A stretch of 64,000 nt of DNA from Pararcticibacter amylolyticus (lineage in GTDB: Bacteria; Bacteroidota; Bacteroidia; Sphingobacteriales; Sphingobacteriaceae), in assembly GCF_003130405.1 (NCBI RefSeq), contig NZ_QEAS01000004.1, positions 154,644-218,643 on the forward strand. Reading direction: 5' to 3'. The notes below the pieces were generated by a model. That model did not search any database, was not told the DNA's origin, and saw nothing but the letters and a program-made list of their open reading frames with translations. The first letter of the stretch is position 1. Each line of letters opens with the position of its first letter. This document shows positions 1 to 8,672 of this stretch, piece after piece. Both the position numbers and the translations under genes were made by a program.

Positions 1-564
1 ATAAGTACGCCCACTGCGAACTCCGGATCAAGCAAAATTACACCTATCCAGCCTTATGTTCCCTCAGATCTGGAAAATATTAAAATCGATAAAGAAACTT
101 TCAGGGCAAAGTTGAGATCGTGCTATAAAAAGAAAGATGAGTTTGAAGAAATGACCTGGTATTACGATCAGTCTTCGCCGAAGTTTACTAATGCAAACGC
201 TATAGAGTGTTATATTGGAAAAGACGCAACTAAAGTATTCTTAAGGTTCAGAGTTCAATATCTTTCTGATGACTGGCTTTTTATTGATAATGCCATCTTC
301 AATATCGACGGGGTGAATTTCGACTACATCCCGGGTAAAGTTGAACGGGATAACGGGGGTGGAGATATTTGGGAATGGTTTGATGAGCCTGGTGAAGGAC
401 AGGCCTTGTTAATACTATCAAAGCTAGCAAATGCACGTTCAGCGAAGGTGAAGTTTAATGGGCATCAGTATTATAACATCAGGCAAATTTCAAGCCGTCA
501 GCGCCAAGCCATAAAACACGTACTTCAAGTTTACAAAGGGTTTCTGCTGCACTATGATAAATAA
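1..564 (+). CDS. Hypothetical protein, 5' end cut by the window edge
   Basis: The reading frame is open from the first base to a TAA at 562-564, giving 187 visible residues, so the true start lies left of the window. A TTG at 112 could serve as a start, but coding-like sequence continues upstream of it, so I treat the gene as partial. The visible part is rich in charged and aromatic residues (for example a Trp/Glu/Phe cluster near codons 122-130) and has no membrane segment. I do not recognise the family. The Ser/Thr/Pro-rich stretch at the visible N-terminus would fit a linker after a signal or lipoprotein peptide, which is inference only. Confidence 0.6.
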   Translation: MSTPTANSGSSKITPIQPYVPSDLENIKIDKETFRAKLRSCYKKKDEFEEMTWYYDQSSPKFTNANAIECYIGKDATKVFLRFRVQYLSDDWLFIDNAIFNIDGVNFDYIPGKVERDNGGGDIWEWFDEPGEGQALLILSKLANARSAKVKFNGHQYYNIRQISSRQRQAIKHVLQVYKGFLLHYDK

Positions 565-691
565 GCTATTGCTTTTTTAATAATAAAATTATTAAGCGTG
601 TACCCGGAGCCAGTCGCCCCGCATGCGTAAACGTCCAAACAGCATAGTCAACAATTAGCTGCAAGTGGAATCGCGCAATTTTATCATATTA

Positions 692-723
692 TTTGTAATT
701 GGTCTAAATAAGTTATTTCTTTG
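692..723 (+). promoter_or_regulatory. Putative Bacteroidota promoter of the siderophore receptor
   Basis: TTTG at 692-695 is followed after 20 bp by TTTCTTTG at 716-723, one mismatch from the TAnnTTTG consensus of the Bacteroidota housekeeping sigma factor. It would give a leader of about 15-20 nt before the ATG at 747. No convincing Fur box was recognised by eye. Confidence 0.4.
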
Positions 724-746
724 CGGCATAGATCAACCTCATTACA

Positions 747-3212
747 ATGAAAATAGTATTACTCTGGATTTTCTTTCCCCTGTTTTTAGTTTTTATTTCA
801 CTTCCATTATTTGCACAGACCACAGCAACTGTGCGCGGACGTATCACTACCTCAGACAACAAACCCATTGAATATATCAGCGTGGCATTGCAAGGAACAG
901 GCAAGGGCGCGATGACAGATGCCCGTGGTTTCTATGAAATTAAGCAGATTCAGCCAGGCAAGTATCAGATTATTGCCAGTGGCCTGGGCTATAAGAAGGC
1001 CGGACGGGAAATAACTGTCCTTGCCGGGCAAAATATAGAGATCAGTTTAACTTTGGCTGAAAGCGAAACTCAACTGCAATCTGTAGAGATTACCGGCCGA
1101 AAAGAACGCACTTATAAAACGAAAGCAACCTTTATCGGGAACAAAACACAGACCGATATAATGGATTTACCACAATCGGTTTCCTATGCCAGTAAGGAAC
1201 TCATGGCTGACCAGGGTGTTGTCCGGACCGGTGATGTTGTTAAAAATTTCAGCGGTGTTAATCAGTTTACTTTTTATGATGACCTCACCATCCGTGGGTT
1301 TCGGGTGAACGGTCAAAGTAATACCCAGTTATTGAATGGTTTGCGCACCAGTACAGGGTTTTGGAAGCAGCCCTTAACTAATTACCTGGAGCGGCTCGAA
1401 GTTCTGAAAGGCCCTGCTTCCGCTTTATATGGCAACGCCAGTCCGGGTGGAGTGGTAAACCGTGTCACCAAAAAGCCGCTCGATGAGAACCGTAAATCTG
1501 TTAGTGTATCACTGGGAAGTTTCAACACGTTTCGCGGGTTGGTAGACTTCACCGGGCCGGCTACTAAAGACAGCTCCTTACTTTACCGTCTCAATCTGGG
1601 CTATGAGGATGCTAATTCCTTCCGGGATCTGCAATTCGATAAGAACCTAATCGTTGCACCTTCGTTATCATTCATACCGGATGAGAAAACCCGGATTAAT
1701 TTCGACCTGGTATATAATAGTTCCCGCAGCCGTCTGGATCGCGGGCAGGCAGTTATTGGTAATAATCTGAATTCAACACCGATTTCCCTGGCGTTAAGTA
1801 CCCCTAATGACAGGCTTAATGAAAATACCTATATGGTAACATTTTCCCTAAGCAGGCAACTCACGGATAAATTAAATTTCAGTGCATCTTACCTCAAAAC
1901 CGGTTATAATGAGGACCTTTATGAGCATCGCAGTGCCAATGCTTATGCTGTTGATAGTTTAGGCAAGAATATCCCAAACCTGGTTGCAATGCAGATATTT
2001 ACCCGTCAGCGTAAACGGTATATTGACAATTTTTCCGCATTTCTAAACTATACCGGCAAAACAGGGGCAATTGAACACAAACTGGTTGCCGGTTATGATT
2101 ACGGAAGTGAGAAAACTCCGGTAGGAGCTTCACAGCTTACTGCTTCAGGTTACAGGAATGTACTCAACAATGGTTTTATAGCTTCTTATAAAGTAGCAGA
2201 CAGTCTGAAATATTTATTCGATAAAAAAGGCATTCCGGTACCTAATGTTCCCAGCTTTGACCTGAACAACATCCGGGCTTCCCAACAACTGCAGGATGAC
2301 AGCAAAGCATTTTATACTGTTGCAAGCATCGCACCTGCCTACTATTATCTGAACGCAGGCTATATCCAGGACCAACTGAAATGGAACCGGTTACAACTAT
2401 TACTGGGCGTACGGTATGAGTATTACACAGACTTTAGCAATTATGCAGCTCCTAATGAGGTGAAGACTCATTCTCATGTCTGGTTGCCAAGGTTAGGCGC
2501 CGTTTACTCGATTCTGAATAATCTAAATGTCTATGGATCCTATGTGACAGGCTATAATCCACAAAGTGCATCCACATTGGCTAATCCGAATGCCGGTGGT
2601 CCATTTGACCCTTTAAAAAGTGATATGATTGAGTTCGGAGCCAAAGGGAATTTCCTGAATGACCGTTTAGGTATCACGACATCGGTTTATCGCATTGAAC
2701 AAAACAACGTCCTGTACCCTGCAAATGTTGAAGGCAAGCCCGACTTGCTTAAGCAAGTCGGTGTGGTTTTATCCAAAGGTATTGAATTTGATGTGACGGG
2801 ACGTGTTACGCCTTACTGGAGCATGATCGCATCCTATGCATATAATAGGTCTTATATTTCCGAGAGCCCGAACGCAGCAGAGGAAGGGATGCAGAACCCG
2901 AATGCGCCACGTAACCTTGCGAATATATGGACACGTTACAATTTTAGTTACGGTTTACTGAAAGGCCTCGGCATAGGAGCGGGAACCAATTATGTAGGTA
3001 AACGTACCCTTTCACTCAATACGACGCAAAGTATTCCTGAGTACATGCTGGTGAATGGAGCCCTTTATTACACGGTAGGTAAGATCCAGCTGCAGTTCAA
3101 TGCTAATAATATCACCGGTAAAAAATATTGGGTTGGTGGATATGATTACATTCGCCTGTTTCCGGGAGCACCATCGAATTATTTAGCGACTTTAACTTAT
3201 TCCTTCAATTAA
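747..3212 (+). CDS. TonB-dependent siderophore receptor with carboxypeptidase-regulatory-like N-terminal domain
   Basis: This 821-residue outer-membrane receptor should import ferric siderophores using TonB energy. Residues 1-24 are a signal peptide ending in LPLFAQ. A CarboxypepD_reg-like beta-sandwich follows (about 28-105, with the DARGFYEI motif), as is common in Bacteroidota receptors. The plug domain (about 130-240) carries LPQSVS, the TIRGF motif and the typical LEVLKGPASALYG and PGGVVN segments of the FhuA/FpvA siderophore class. The rest is a 22-strand-type barrel ending in Phe-Asn. There is no STN domain, so it probably does not signal to a FecR. It ends one base before a PepSY membrane protein, a usual partner of siderophore receptors. 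The ligand cannot be told from sequence. Confidence 0.93.
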   Translation: MKIVLLWIFFPLFLVFISLPLFAQTTATVRGRITTSDNKPIEYISVALQGTGKGAMTDARGFYEIKQIQPGKYQIIASGLGYKKAGREITVLAGQNIEISLTLAESETQLQSVEITGRKERTYKTKATFIGNKTQTDIMDLPQSVSYASKELMADQGVVRTGDVVKNFSGVNQFTFYDDLTIRGFRVNGQSNTQLLNGLRTSTGFWKQPLTNYLERLEVLKGPASALYGNASPGGVVNRVTKKPLDENRKSVSVSLGSFNTFRGLVDFTGPATKDSSLLYRLNLGYEDANSFRDLQFDKNLIVAPSLSFIPDEKTRINFDLVYNSSRSRLDRGQAVIGNNLNSTPISLALSTPNDRLNENTYMVTFSLSRQLTDKLNFSASYLKTGYNEDLYEHRSANAYAVDSLGKNIPNLVAMQIFTRQRKRYIDNFSAFLNYTGKTGAIEHKLVAGYDYGSEKTPVGASQLTASGYRNVLNNGFIASYKVADSLKYLFDKKGIPVPNVPSFDLNNIRASQQLQDDSKAFYTVASIAPAYYYLNAGYIQDQLKWNRLQLLLGVRYEYYTDFSNYAAPNEVKTHSHVWLPRLGAVYSILNNLNVYGSYVTGYNPQSASTLANPNAGGPFDPLKSDMIEFGAKGNFLNDRLGITTSVYRIEQNNVLYPANVEGKPDLLKQVGVVLSKGIEFDVTGRVTPYWSMIASYAYNRSYISESPNAAEEGMQNPNAPRNLANIWTRYNFSYGLLKGLGIGAGTNYVGKRTLSLNTTQSIPEYMLVNGALYYTVGKIQLQFNANNITGKKYWVGGYDYIRLFPGAPSNYLATLTYSFN

Positions 3213-3213
3213 T

Positions 3214-4422
3214 ATGAACTGGAGGAAGGTCAAGGCTGTAGCAGCATGGCTGCATTTATGGATCGGACTGACTACTGGTGTAATAGTGGTCATCGTATCA
3301 GTTACCGGTTGTATACTCGTTTTCGACCAGGAACTCTTTGATCTCTTCCATCCGGATTTAGTAAATGTTCATGAAACAGGCCCAGTAAGGCCTGTTTCTG
3401 AGTTACTGGGAAATGCCCAAAAGGTAATAGGGCCGGAAAAGCCTATTACCGATATCCGGATCAGCGGGACAGGGAATAGCTACATTTTCACCGCTTCTAA
3501 AGTTAATGCACGTAAAGATATTACCTGGAGCTACTTCAGCCAGTTTAAATATTATGACGATATTTATGTAAATCCTTATACCGGTAAGGTGCTTGGTATA
3601 ATTGACACAAGGTACGAGTTTTTTAACTTAACAGAGCAGCTTCACAGACAATTGTTGCTGGTCAAACCGATTGGAAGTTTTATTATCGGCTCCTGCATTC
3701 TGCTTTTTCTGGTTATGCTGGTTACTGGGTTTATACTATGGCTCCCTAAGAATATCCGGCAACTGAAGAAAAGTCTGTCGATAAAATGGCGGGCGAGATG
3801 GAAACGTGTAAACTATGACCTGCACAATAGCATCGGATTCTATGTGTTGCCTGTGGCGATGATCATTGCCATAACCGGATTAACCTGGTCGTTCAAATGG
3901 TGGGAGAGAGGTATTTACAAAGCACTCGGTTCATCGAAGCCTGTTGTTCTGTTACGTAGCGCACCGGCTCTCATAACCGCGGATACAACCGGCAATCACC
4001 TGGATGAGATATTGGATCATCTGATGTTTAAGCTAAGAGGTGATTATAAAGTCATTGGGTTAAATTTGCCGGAAGGCAGCAACCACTCGCTTATGGCCTT
4101 TGTTTATCTTAAAAACCCGACCGACGGATGGCGTAATATCAGCTATTATTATTATGACGCGAGAACGGGGAAACAATTTGATCAGATTGAGCATGCCGGC
4201 AAGCCCCTTGGTTTAAAATGGAGAAACTCGAATAAGGATATTCATACAGGACGGATCTATAATCTGCCAACTCAAATCCTCGCATTTCTTGCCAGCCTGG
4301 TATGTGCAACCTTACCTATTACAGGATTTTTGATATGGTGGGGAAAAAGAAATAAAAAAGGACGGAAGACCAGATACAGAAAAGCTACACACAGATCAAA
4401 GGTCCGTCAAAGTCTCGGGTGA
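3214..4422 (+). CDS. PepSY-associated transmembrane protein (putative siderophore/iron reductase type)
   Basis: This 402-residue inner-membrane protein starts one base after the receptor stop, so the two genes are translationally close and almost certainly one operon. Four hydrophobic segments can be seen at roughly 16-40, 152-178, 205-226 and 350-372, with a periplasmic PepSY-type region between the first two. Histidines sit in or beside the helices (for example in AWLHLWIG and QLHRQLLL), which suits haem binding. Family members beside TonB receptors are thought to help release or reduce iron from imported siderophores. The C-terminus is strongly basic. The family call is firm; the exact reaction is inferred from context. 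Confidence 0.85.
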   Translation: MNWRKVKAVAAWLHLWIGLTTGVIVVIVSVTGCILVFDQELFDLFHPDLVNVHETGPVRPVSELLGNAQKVIGPEKPITDIRISGTGNSYIFTASKVNARKDITWSYFSQFKYYDDIYVNPYTGKVLGIIDTRYEFFNLTEQLHRQLLLVKPIGSFIIGSCILLFLVMLVTGFILWLPKNIRQLKKSLSIKWRARWKRVNYDLHNSIGFYVLPVAMIIAITGLTWSFKWWERGIYKALGSSKPVVLLRSAPALITADTTGNHLDEILDHLMFKLRGDYKVIGLNLPEGSNHSLMAFVYLKNPTDGWRNISYYYYDARTGKQFDQIEHAGKPLGLKWRNSNKDIHTGRIYNLPTQILAFLASLVCATLPITGFLIWWGKRNKKGRKTRYRKATHRSKVRQSLG

Positions 4423-4482
4423 TTTAATGTTCTGTGTGCTAGGTAGTGTTCAATTAAGTGAGTCAGGGTTATGGCAACTACT

Positions 4483-5370
4483 CTACGAAGGAAAGCCAAT
4501 CAGGTACATTTGCTTTTTATACTCGCGGGGAGACAGTCCTGTGATCTTTTTAAATGTCTTCGAAAAGTAGGAGAGATCCTGAAATCCTGTTTCGGCGCCG
4601 ATTTCCTGGTAAGTCATCTTTGTGGTGGCCATCAGATACTGTGCCCGTTCCACCCGTTTCTCATGTATGTAACTGACAGGGCGTGAACCTGTATAGAGCT
4701 TAAATTGCCTGGAAAAGTAATCGGGATTTTGATTGATCCGTTCAGCGAGGTTGAATACCGAAAGTTCTTCGTGCAGGTTCAGCTGGATGTAATTAAGCGT
4801 TTCGGCTATCTTAACGGGGATGATCTTCACATCCTGCTGTTTGAGCGTATTGGAACTCAGGAACCTGGCTGCCAGCTGCAGCAGCATTCCCTGGGTCTCC
4901 ATGTATTCGCCTACGTTCTGCAGGTTGTTGAGTTCCTGGTATTCTTTATAAAAGATGTCTTTTTCGTACAATTTAGGGTTGTCAGACCGGTTGATTCCTC
5001 TTCCCGGGTTGATTTCCAGTAACCGGGCGAAAAGCCGGAAATCGGTTTCTGTGGCCTTGACTTTCAGGATAAAGCGGTTGTTGGTAAACAATGAAGTTCC
5101 ATCCATGGAATCTTCAAAGAAATGAACGAAGTACTGCCCAAGATGATGGTTGCAGCTCATGGTGCATAGCGTGAAGCTAGGAATAATGTATAAATATCCG
5201 GGTTCAAGCCTGGTCGGTCCATTGCTGTCTTTTAGTTCACCTTCCCCCTCGTCAATGAGGTAAATCCGGTGATAGGGGCTTATCACATTACCATAATTCC
5301 ATTTCGAATTCAGGCTCACCCTGTCGACATTTAAAAGCGTAAAAATGTGCTGGAATGTTCTTCTGTTCAT
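4483..5370 (-). CDS. AraC family transcriptional regulator
   Basis: I place the start at the ATG at 5370 (MNRRTFQHIF, 295 residues). The frame stays open upstream to 5481, but that part would lie in the promoter region and reads like non-coding sequence. The N-terminal half is a cupin-like sensor fold (HRIYLIDEGEGEL and PGYLYIIPSF segments). The C-terminal 100 residues form the double helix-turn-helix of AraC proteins (SVFNLAERINQNPDYFSRQF and YQEIGAETGF followed by YFSKTFKKITGLSPREYKK). It is divergent from the fucosidase gene across a 148-bp gap, so it probably controls the fucose set and senses fucose or a fucoside. That assignment is inference from position. Confidence 0.9.
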   Translation of the reverse strand: MNRRTFQHIFTLLNVDRVSLNSKWNYGNVISPYHRIYLIDEGEGELKDSNGPTRLEPGYLYIIPSFTLCTMSCNHHLGQYFVHFFEDSMDGTSLFTNNRFILKVKATETDFRLFARLLEINPGRGINRSDNPKLYEKDIFYKEYQELNNLQNVGEYMETQGMLLQLAARFLSSNTLKQQDVKIIPVKIAETLNYIQLNLHEELSVFNLAERINQNPDYFSRQFKLYTGSRPVSYIHEKRVERAQYLMATTKMTYQEIGAETGFQDLSYFSKTFKKITGLSPREYKKQMYLIGFPS

Positions 5371-5518
5371 GATGAGCCCTGGACTCCTGGCAGATAAAAT
5401 TAGCCTTCTGAATAATAGTAAACAATAGAAAAGTCGGATTTGTACAAAAAAAAGTCTTTTTGAGTCAAGTCCTGCTGTCACGATTGTACTAGATTTGACT
5501 AAACCAAATTAAACTTAT

Positions 5519-7153
5519 ATGAACAGAAGAACTTTGCTGAAAGGAGCCCTGGCAGGAGTTTCGTCCCTGTATCTGTCAAAACTTTACAGTGGTACGTGGA
5601 TGCCTCCCTTGGCGGGGCAAACCGGCGCCGGTCTCCGTTTTCAACCCACTTGGGATTCTCTCTCCGGCTATCAGGTACCTGATTGGTACCGCGATGCTAA
5701 ATTTGGATTATGGGCACACTGGGGGCCGCAATGTCAGCCGGAATATGGCGATTGGTATGCCCAGGGCATGTATAGGGAAGGTGGTGACCAGTATAAATAT
5801 CATTGCAAAAAGTACGGGCACCCGTCGAAGTTTGGTTTTAAAGATGTCATCAACGAATGGAAGGCAGATCAATGGGATCCCGAAGAATTGGTGGCCTTAT
5901 ATAAAAAGGCAGGAGCAGGGTATTTTGTTGCGCTTGCCAATCATCATGACAACCTTGACCTTTACCCGACCAAATATCACAAATGGAACTCTACCCGCGT
6001 CGGACCCCGTAAGGATATTATCAAAGGCTGGGCGGACGCAGCACGGGCAAACGGACTGCCTTTCGGCGTTAGTGTGCATGCTTCGCATGCCTGGACCTTC
6101 TACGAAGCTTCCCAGGGGGCAGACAAATCGGGTCCTTTTGCAGGAATTTCCTATGATGGTAAAATTACGAAAGACAAGGGGAAGGGCACATGGTGGGAGG
6201 GGCTGGATCCCCGGGAACTCTACGCCCAGGATCATCCTTTAAGCACCCCTAACAGGGACGGCCATAAACAATGGAACTGGGGAGATGGCGCTTCAATCCC
6301 TTCAAAGGCTTATATGGAGAACTTTTACAAAAGGACCCTGGCGCTGATAGACAACTATGAACCCGACCTGGTGTACTTTGATGATACGGCGCTGCCTCTC
6401 TGGCCGGTGAGTGATGTGGGCCTGAAGATTGCCGCTCACATGTACAACACCAGCATTAAAAAGCACGGCAAACTGAATGCAGTAATCACTGGTAAGATAC
6501 TGGATGAACAGCAGCGCAAATGCATGGTTTGGGATATTGAACGCGGCCAGAGCGACCGGATTGAGCCTTTGCCATGGCAAACTGATACCTGCCTGGGCAA
6601 CTGGCACTATGATCAGCGGGTGTATAATGGGGATCATTATAAGTCTGCTGCAACTGTGATCCATACCCTTTGTGATGTGGTAAGTAAGAACGGCAATCTG
6701 TTGCTGAGCATACCGGTCAGGGGGAACGGGACGATTGATGAGAAGGAACGCGCGATTGTGGAGGGGATCGCTTCATGGATGAAGGTAAACAGCGAGGCTA
6801 TTTATGGCAGCCGGCCCTGGACTGTATTTGGCGAAGGGCCTGCGGCGGGCAGTGCGGCTCCGCTGACTGCACAGGGCTTTAATGAAGGGAAAGGAAAACC
6901 TTTTTCGGCAGCTGATATCCGTTTTACCACGAAAGGGAAGATTCTTTACGCTATCCTCCTGGGATGGCCGGAAGAGAATAAAATACTGGTAAAAAGCCTT
7001 GGAGGGAAGGGAAAGGTTGCGGATGTACGTTTGCTGGGACATGGCGAGCCACTTGAATTCAGTCAGAGTGATCAGGGACTGGAGGTGAAGTTTCCCGGAC
7101 AGCCGCTGTCGCAGCATGCAGCGGTCTTAAAGATCAGCGGTGCAATTGTTTAA
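5519..7153 (+). CDS. Alpha-L-fucosidase, GH29 family
   Basis: This 544-residue enzyme should release alpha-linked L-fucose from glycans. The N-terminus MNRRTLLKGALAGVSS has a twin-arginine-like motif followed by a hydrophobic stretch, so export by Tat is likely. The catalytic barrel shows the GH29 hallmarks: KFGLWAHWGP (61-70), NHHDN (141-145), and DLVYFDD, in which Asp288 is the expected nucleophile. The acid/base is not conserved across the family and I do not assign it. The C-terminal 120 residues look like the usual beta-sandwich. It heads a three-gene set with an aldo/keto reductase and a mutarotase, so released fucose is probably oxidised rather than phosphorylated. Confidence 0.93.
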   Translation: MNRRTLLKGALAGVSSLYLSKLYSGTWMPPLAGQTGAGLRFQPTWDSLSGYQVPDWYRDAKFGLWAHWGPQCQPEYGDWYAQGMYREGGDQYKYHCKKYGHPSKFGFKDVINEWKADQWDPEELVALYKKAGAGYFVALANHHDNLDLYPTKYHKWNSTRVGPRKDIIKGWADAARANGLPFGVSVHASHAWTFYEASQGADKSGPFAGISYDGKITKDKGKGTWWEGLDPRELYAQDHPLSTPNRDGHKQWNWGDGASIPSKAYMENFYKRTLALIDNYEPDLVYFDDTALPLWPVSDVGLKIAAHMYNTSIKKHGKLNAVITGKILDEQQRKCMVWDIERGQSDRIEPLPWQTDTCLGNWHYDQRVYNGDHYKSAATVIHTLCDVVSKNGNLLLSIPVRGNGTIDEKERAIVEGIASWMKVNSEAIYGSRPWTVFGEGPAAGSAAPLTAQGFNEGKGKPFSAADIRFTTKGKILYAILLGWPEENKILVKSLGGKGKVADVRLLGHGEPLEFSQSDQGLEVKFPGQPLSQHAAVLKISGAIV

Positions 7154-7217
7154 GAATTAAATTTAAATTATAAAAGACCGGAAACCGGATGACGGTACAC
7201 GGTTGTTACTTAACATT

Positions 7218-8240
7218 ATGAATGAACATCTTCAATTGCCGGAAATTGTTTTTGGCACAAGCGGTCTGGGGAATTTATACAAAGCTTTACCTCAGGAGCT
7301 TAAAGACGATATTATAAAGGAATATGTAAAGCACAGTCCAGGTAGGGTATTCTTTGATTCTGCAGGCAAATACGGCGCCGGCCTTGCTCTTGAGTCGCTT
7401 GGAAAAGGTCTGAAAGCCTCCGGTGTAAGCCCGGATAAGGTGATGATCAGCAATAAGCTGGGCTGGTACAGAACGGAACTGACGACACCGGAACCGACGT
7501 TTGAACCAGGAGTATGGAAAGATCTTCAGTATGACGCGGTTCAGCAGATCAGCTACGACGGGATCCTGGCCTGCTATGAGCAGGGGAATTCGCTTCTTGG
7601 GGATTACAAAGCTGAATGGGTATCCGTTCATGATCCCGATGAGTACCTGGCAGCTGCAAAAACTGAGCAGGAAAAAGCGGAGCGGTTTTCAGATATTCTG
7701 GATGCCTACCGGGCTTTAAACGACCTTAAAAAAGACGGACAAGTGAAGGCCATTGGCGTTGGTTCGAAAGACTGGAAGATCATCCGGGAGATTAGTGGGG
7801 TGGTCGCTCTTGACTGGGTGATGATTGCCAACAGTATGACCATTCATAGCCATCCGGCTGATTTGGTTGCTTTTATGAAGAAACTTGAGAAAAAGGGCGT
7901 GGCCATTATCAATTCAGCAGTGTTTAACGGTGGTTTTCTGACCGGGCTGGATTACTACAACTATCAACCCGTGTCGCGCGAAACGAATCCTGCCCTCTAT
8001 CAGTGGCGCGAATCGTTTTATGAGATCTGTGCAGCATCTGATATCAGGCCGGAAGCTGCATGTGTGGCCTTTGCCTTGCGTGCACCGGGCGTGAAAAGTG
8101 TGGCTCTGAGCACGACAAATCCTAATCGGGTCGAGGCAAATGCAGGCATGGGCCGGGTTGTTATTCCTGATAATTTCTGGCGTATACTCGTTACAAATAA
8201 TCTGATAGATGCGGATTACGCAGAGTCATTTCTCTACTAA
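7218..8240 (+). CDS. Aldo/keto reductase, putative L-fucose (D-threo-aldose) 1-dehydrogenase
   Basis: The most upstream possible start is a TTG at 7203; I prefer the ATG at 7218, giving 340 residues, because MNEHLQLPEIVFGTSGLGNL begins directly with the family's first beta strand. The catalytic set of aldo/keto reductases is visible: Asp47 and Tyr52 (FFDSAGKYG), Lys80 (MISNKLGW) and a His in WVSVHDPDEY. The protein has no signal peptide and should be cytoplasmic. The closest group by pattern is the fucose/galactose dehydrogenase branch, which makes the aldonolactone with NAD(P). Lying between a fucosidase and a mutarotase, it is probably L-fucose dehydrogenase. The later enzymes (lactonase, fuconate dehydratase, aldolase) are not in this window. 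Confidence 0.88.
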   Translation: MNEHLQLPEIVFGTSGLGNLYKALPQELKDDIIKEYVKHSPGRVFFDSAGKYGAGLALESLGKGLKASGVSPDKVMISNKLGWYRTELTTPEPTFEPGVWKDLQYDAVQQISYDGILACYEQGNSLLGDYKAEWVSVHDPDEYLAAAKTEQEKAERFSDILDAYRALNDLKKDGQVKAIGVGSKDWKIIREISGVVALDWVMIANSMTIHSHPADLVAFMKKLEKKGVAIINSAVFNGGFLTGLDYYNYQPVSRETNPALYQWRESFYEICAASDIRPEAACVAFALRAPGVKSVALSTTNPNRVEANAGMGRVVIPDNFWRILVTNNLIDADYAESFLY

Positions 8241-8251
8241 TATAGTCTTAT

Positions 8252-8587
8252 ATGAAAAGACAGTGTTTTGCGCTGGATTTAAAGAATGATCCGCAGCTGA
8301 TCTCTGAATATGAGCATTGGCATAAGGCCGAGAACGGCTGGCCGGAAATCCGCAGGAGCATCATTGATGCGGGGGTGACTGATATGGAGATTTACCGCAC
8401 TGGTAACCGCCTGTTTATGATCATGGATACTCCCGACGACTTCAGGAACGATGAAAAGGCGGCCCGCGACGAAGCCAACCCAAAAGTACAGGAGTGGGAG
8501 CAGCTTATGTGGAAATTTCAGGAACCGCTTCCCTGGGCAGCGGATGGCGAAAAGTGGGTGCTGATGAAACAGATATTTAAGCTCTAA
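8252..8587 (+). CDS. L-rhamnose/L-fucose mutarotase-like protein (RhaM/DUF718 family)
   Basis: This 111-residue cytoplasmic protein matches the small RhaM-type mutarotases, which interconvert the alpha and beta anomers of deoxyhexoses. Family residues visible are Tyr20 and His22 in the YEHWH segment, the WPEI motif, the conserved EIYRTGNRLFMIMD strand and the Trp-rich C-terminal part. It starts 11 bases after the dehydrogenase stop. Because the neighbours handle fucose, its substrate is more likely L-fucose than L-rhamnose. The family call is strong; the substrate is inferred. Its TAA stop lies inside a perfect palindrome that also looks like the operon terminator. Confidence 0.87.
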   Translation: MKRQCFALDLKNDPQLISEYEHWHKAENGWPEIRRSIIDAGVTDMEIYRTGNRLFMIMDTPDDFRNDEKAARDEANPKVQEWEQLMWKFQEPLPWAADGEKWVLMKQIFKL

Positions 8588-8626
8588 TTAAAAAAACGGG
8601 GGATCCCCCGTTTTTTTAATTAGAGC
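8581..8626. terminator. Perfect 46-nt palindrome, bidirectional intrinsic terminator
   Basis: Positions 8581-8626 read identically on both strands over all 46 bases (23 + 23, centre GATC at 8602-8605). The core is a CGGGGGATCCCCCG stem flanked by A7 on one side and T7 on the other, so a U-tract follows the stem in either direction. It lies between convergent genes (mutarotase, and a thioredoxin-fold protein ending at 8673). It contains the TAA stop of the mutarotase at 8585-8587. Confidence 0.9.
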
Positions 8627-8672
8627 TTATGCCGAAAGTTCTTTTTTAGATATTACCCTACTTATCAAACAG

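Noticed and set aside
565-746. Fur box upstream of the siderophore receptor
   Set aside because: A/T-rich dyads exist, but none is close to the known 19-bp Fur consensus, so I did not annotate one.
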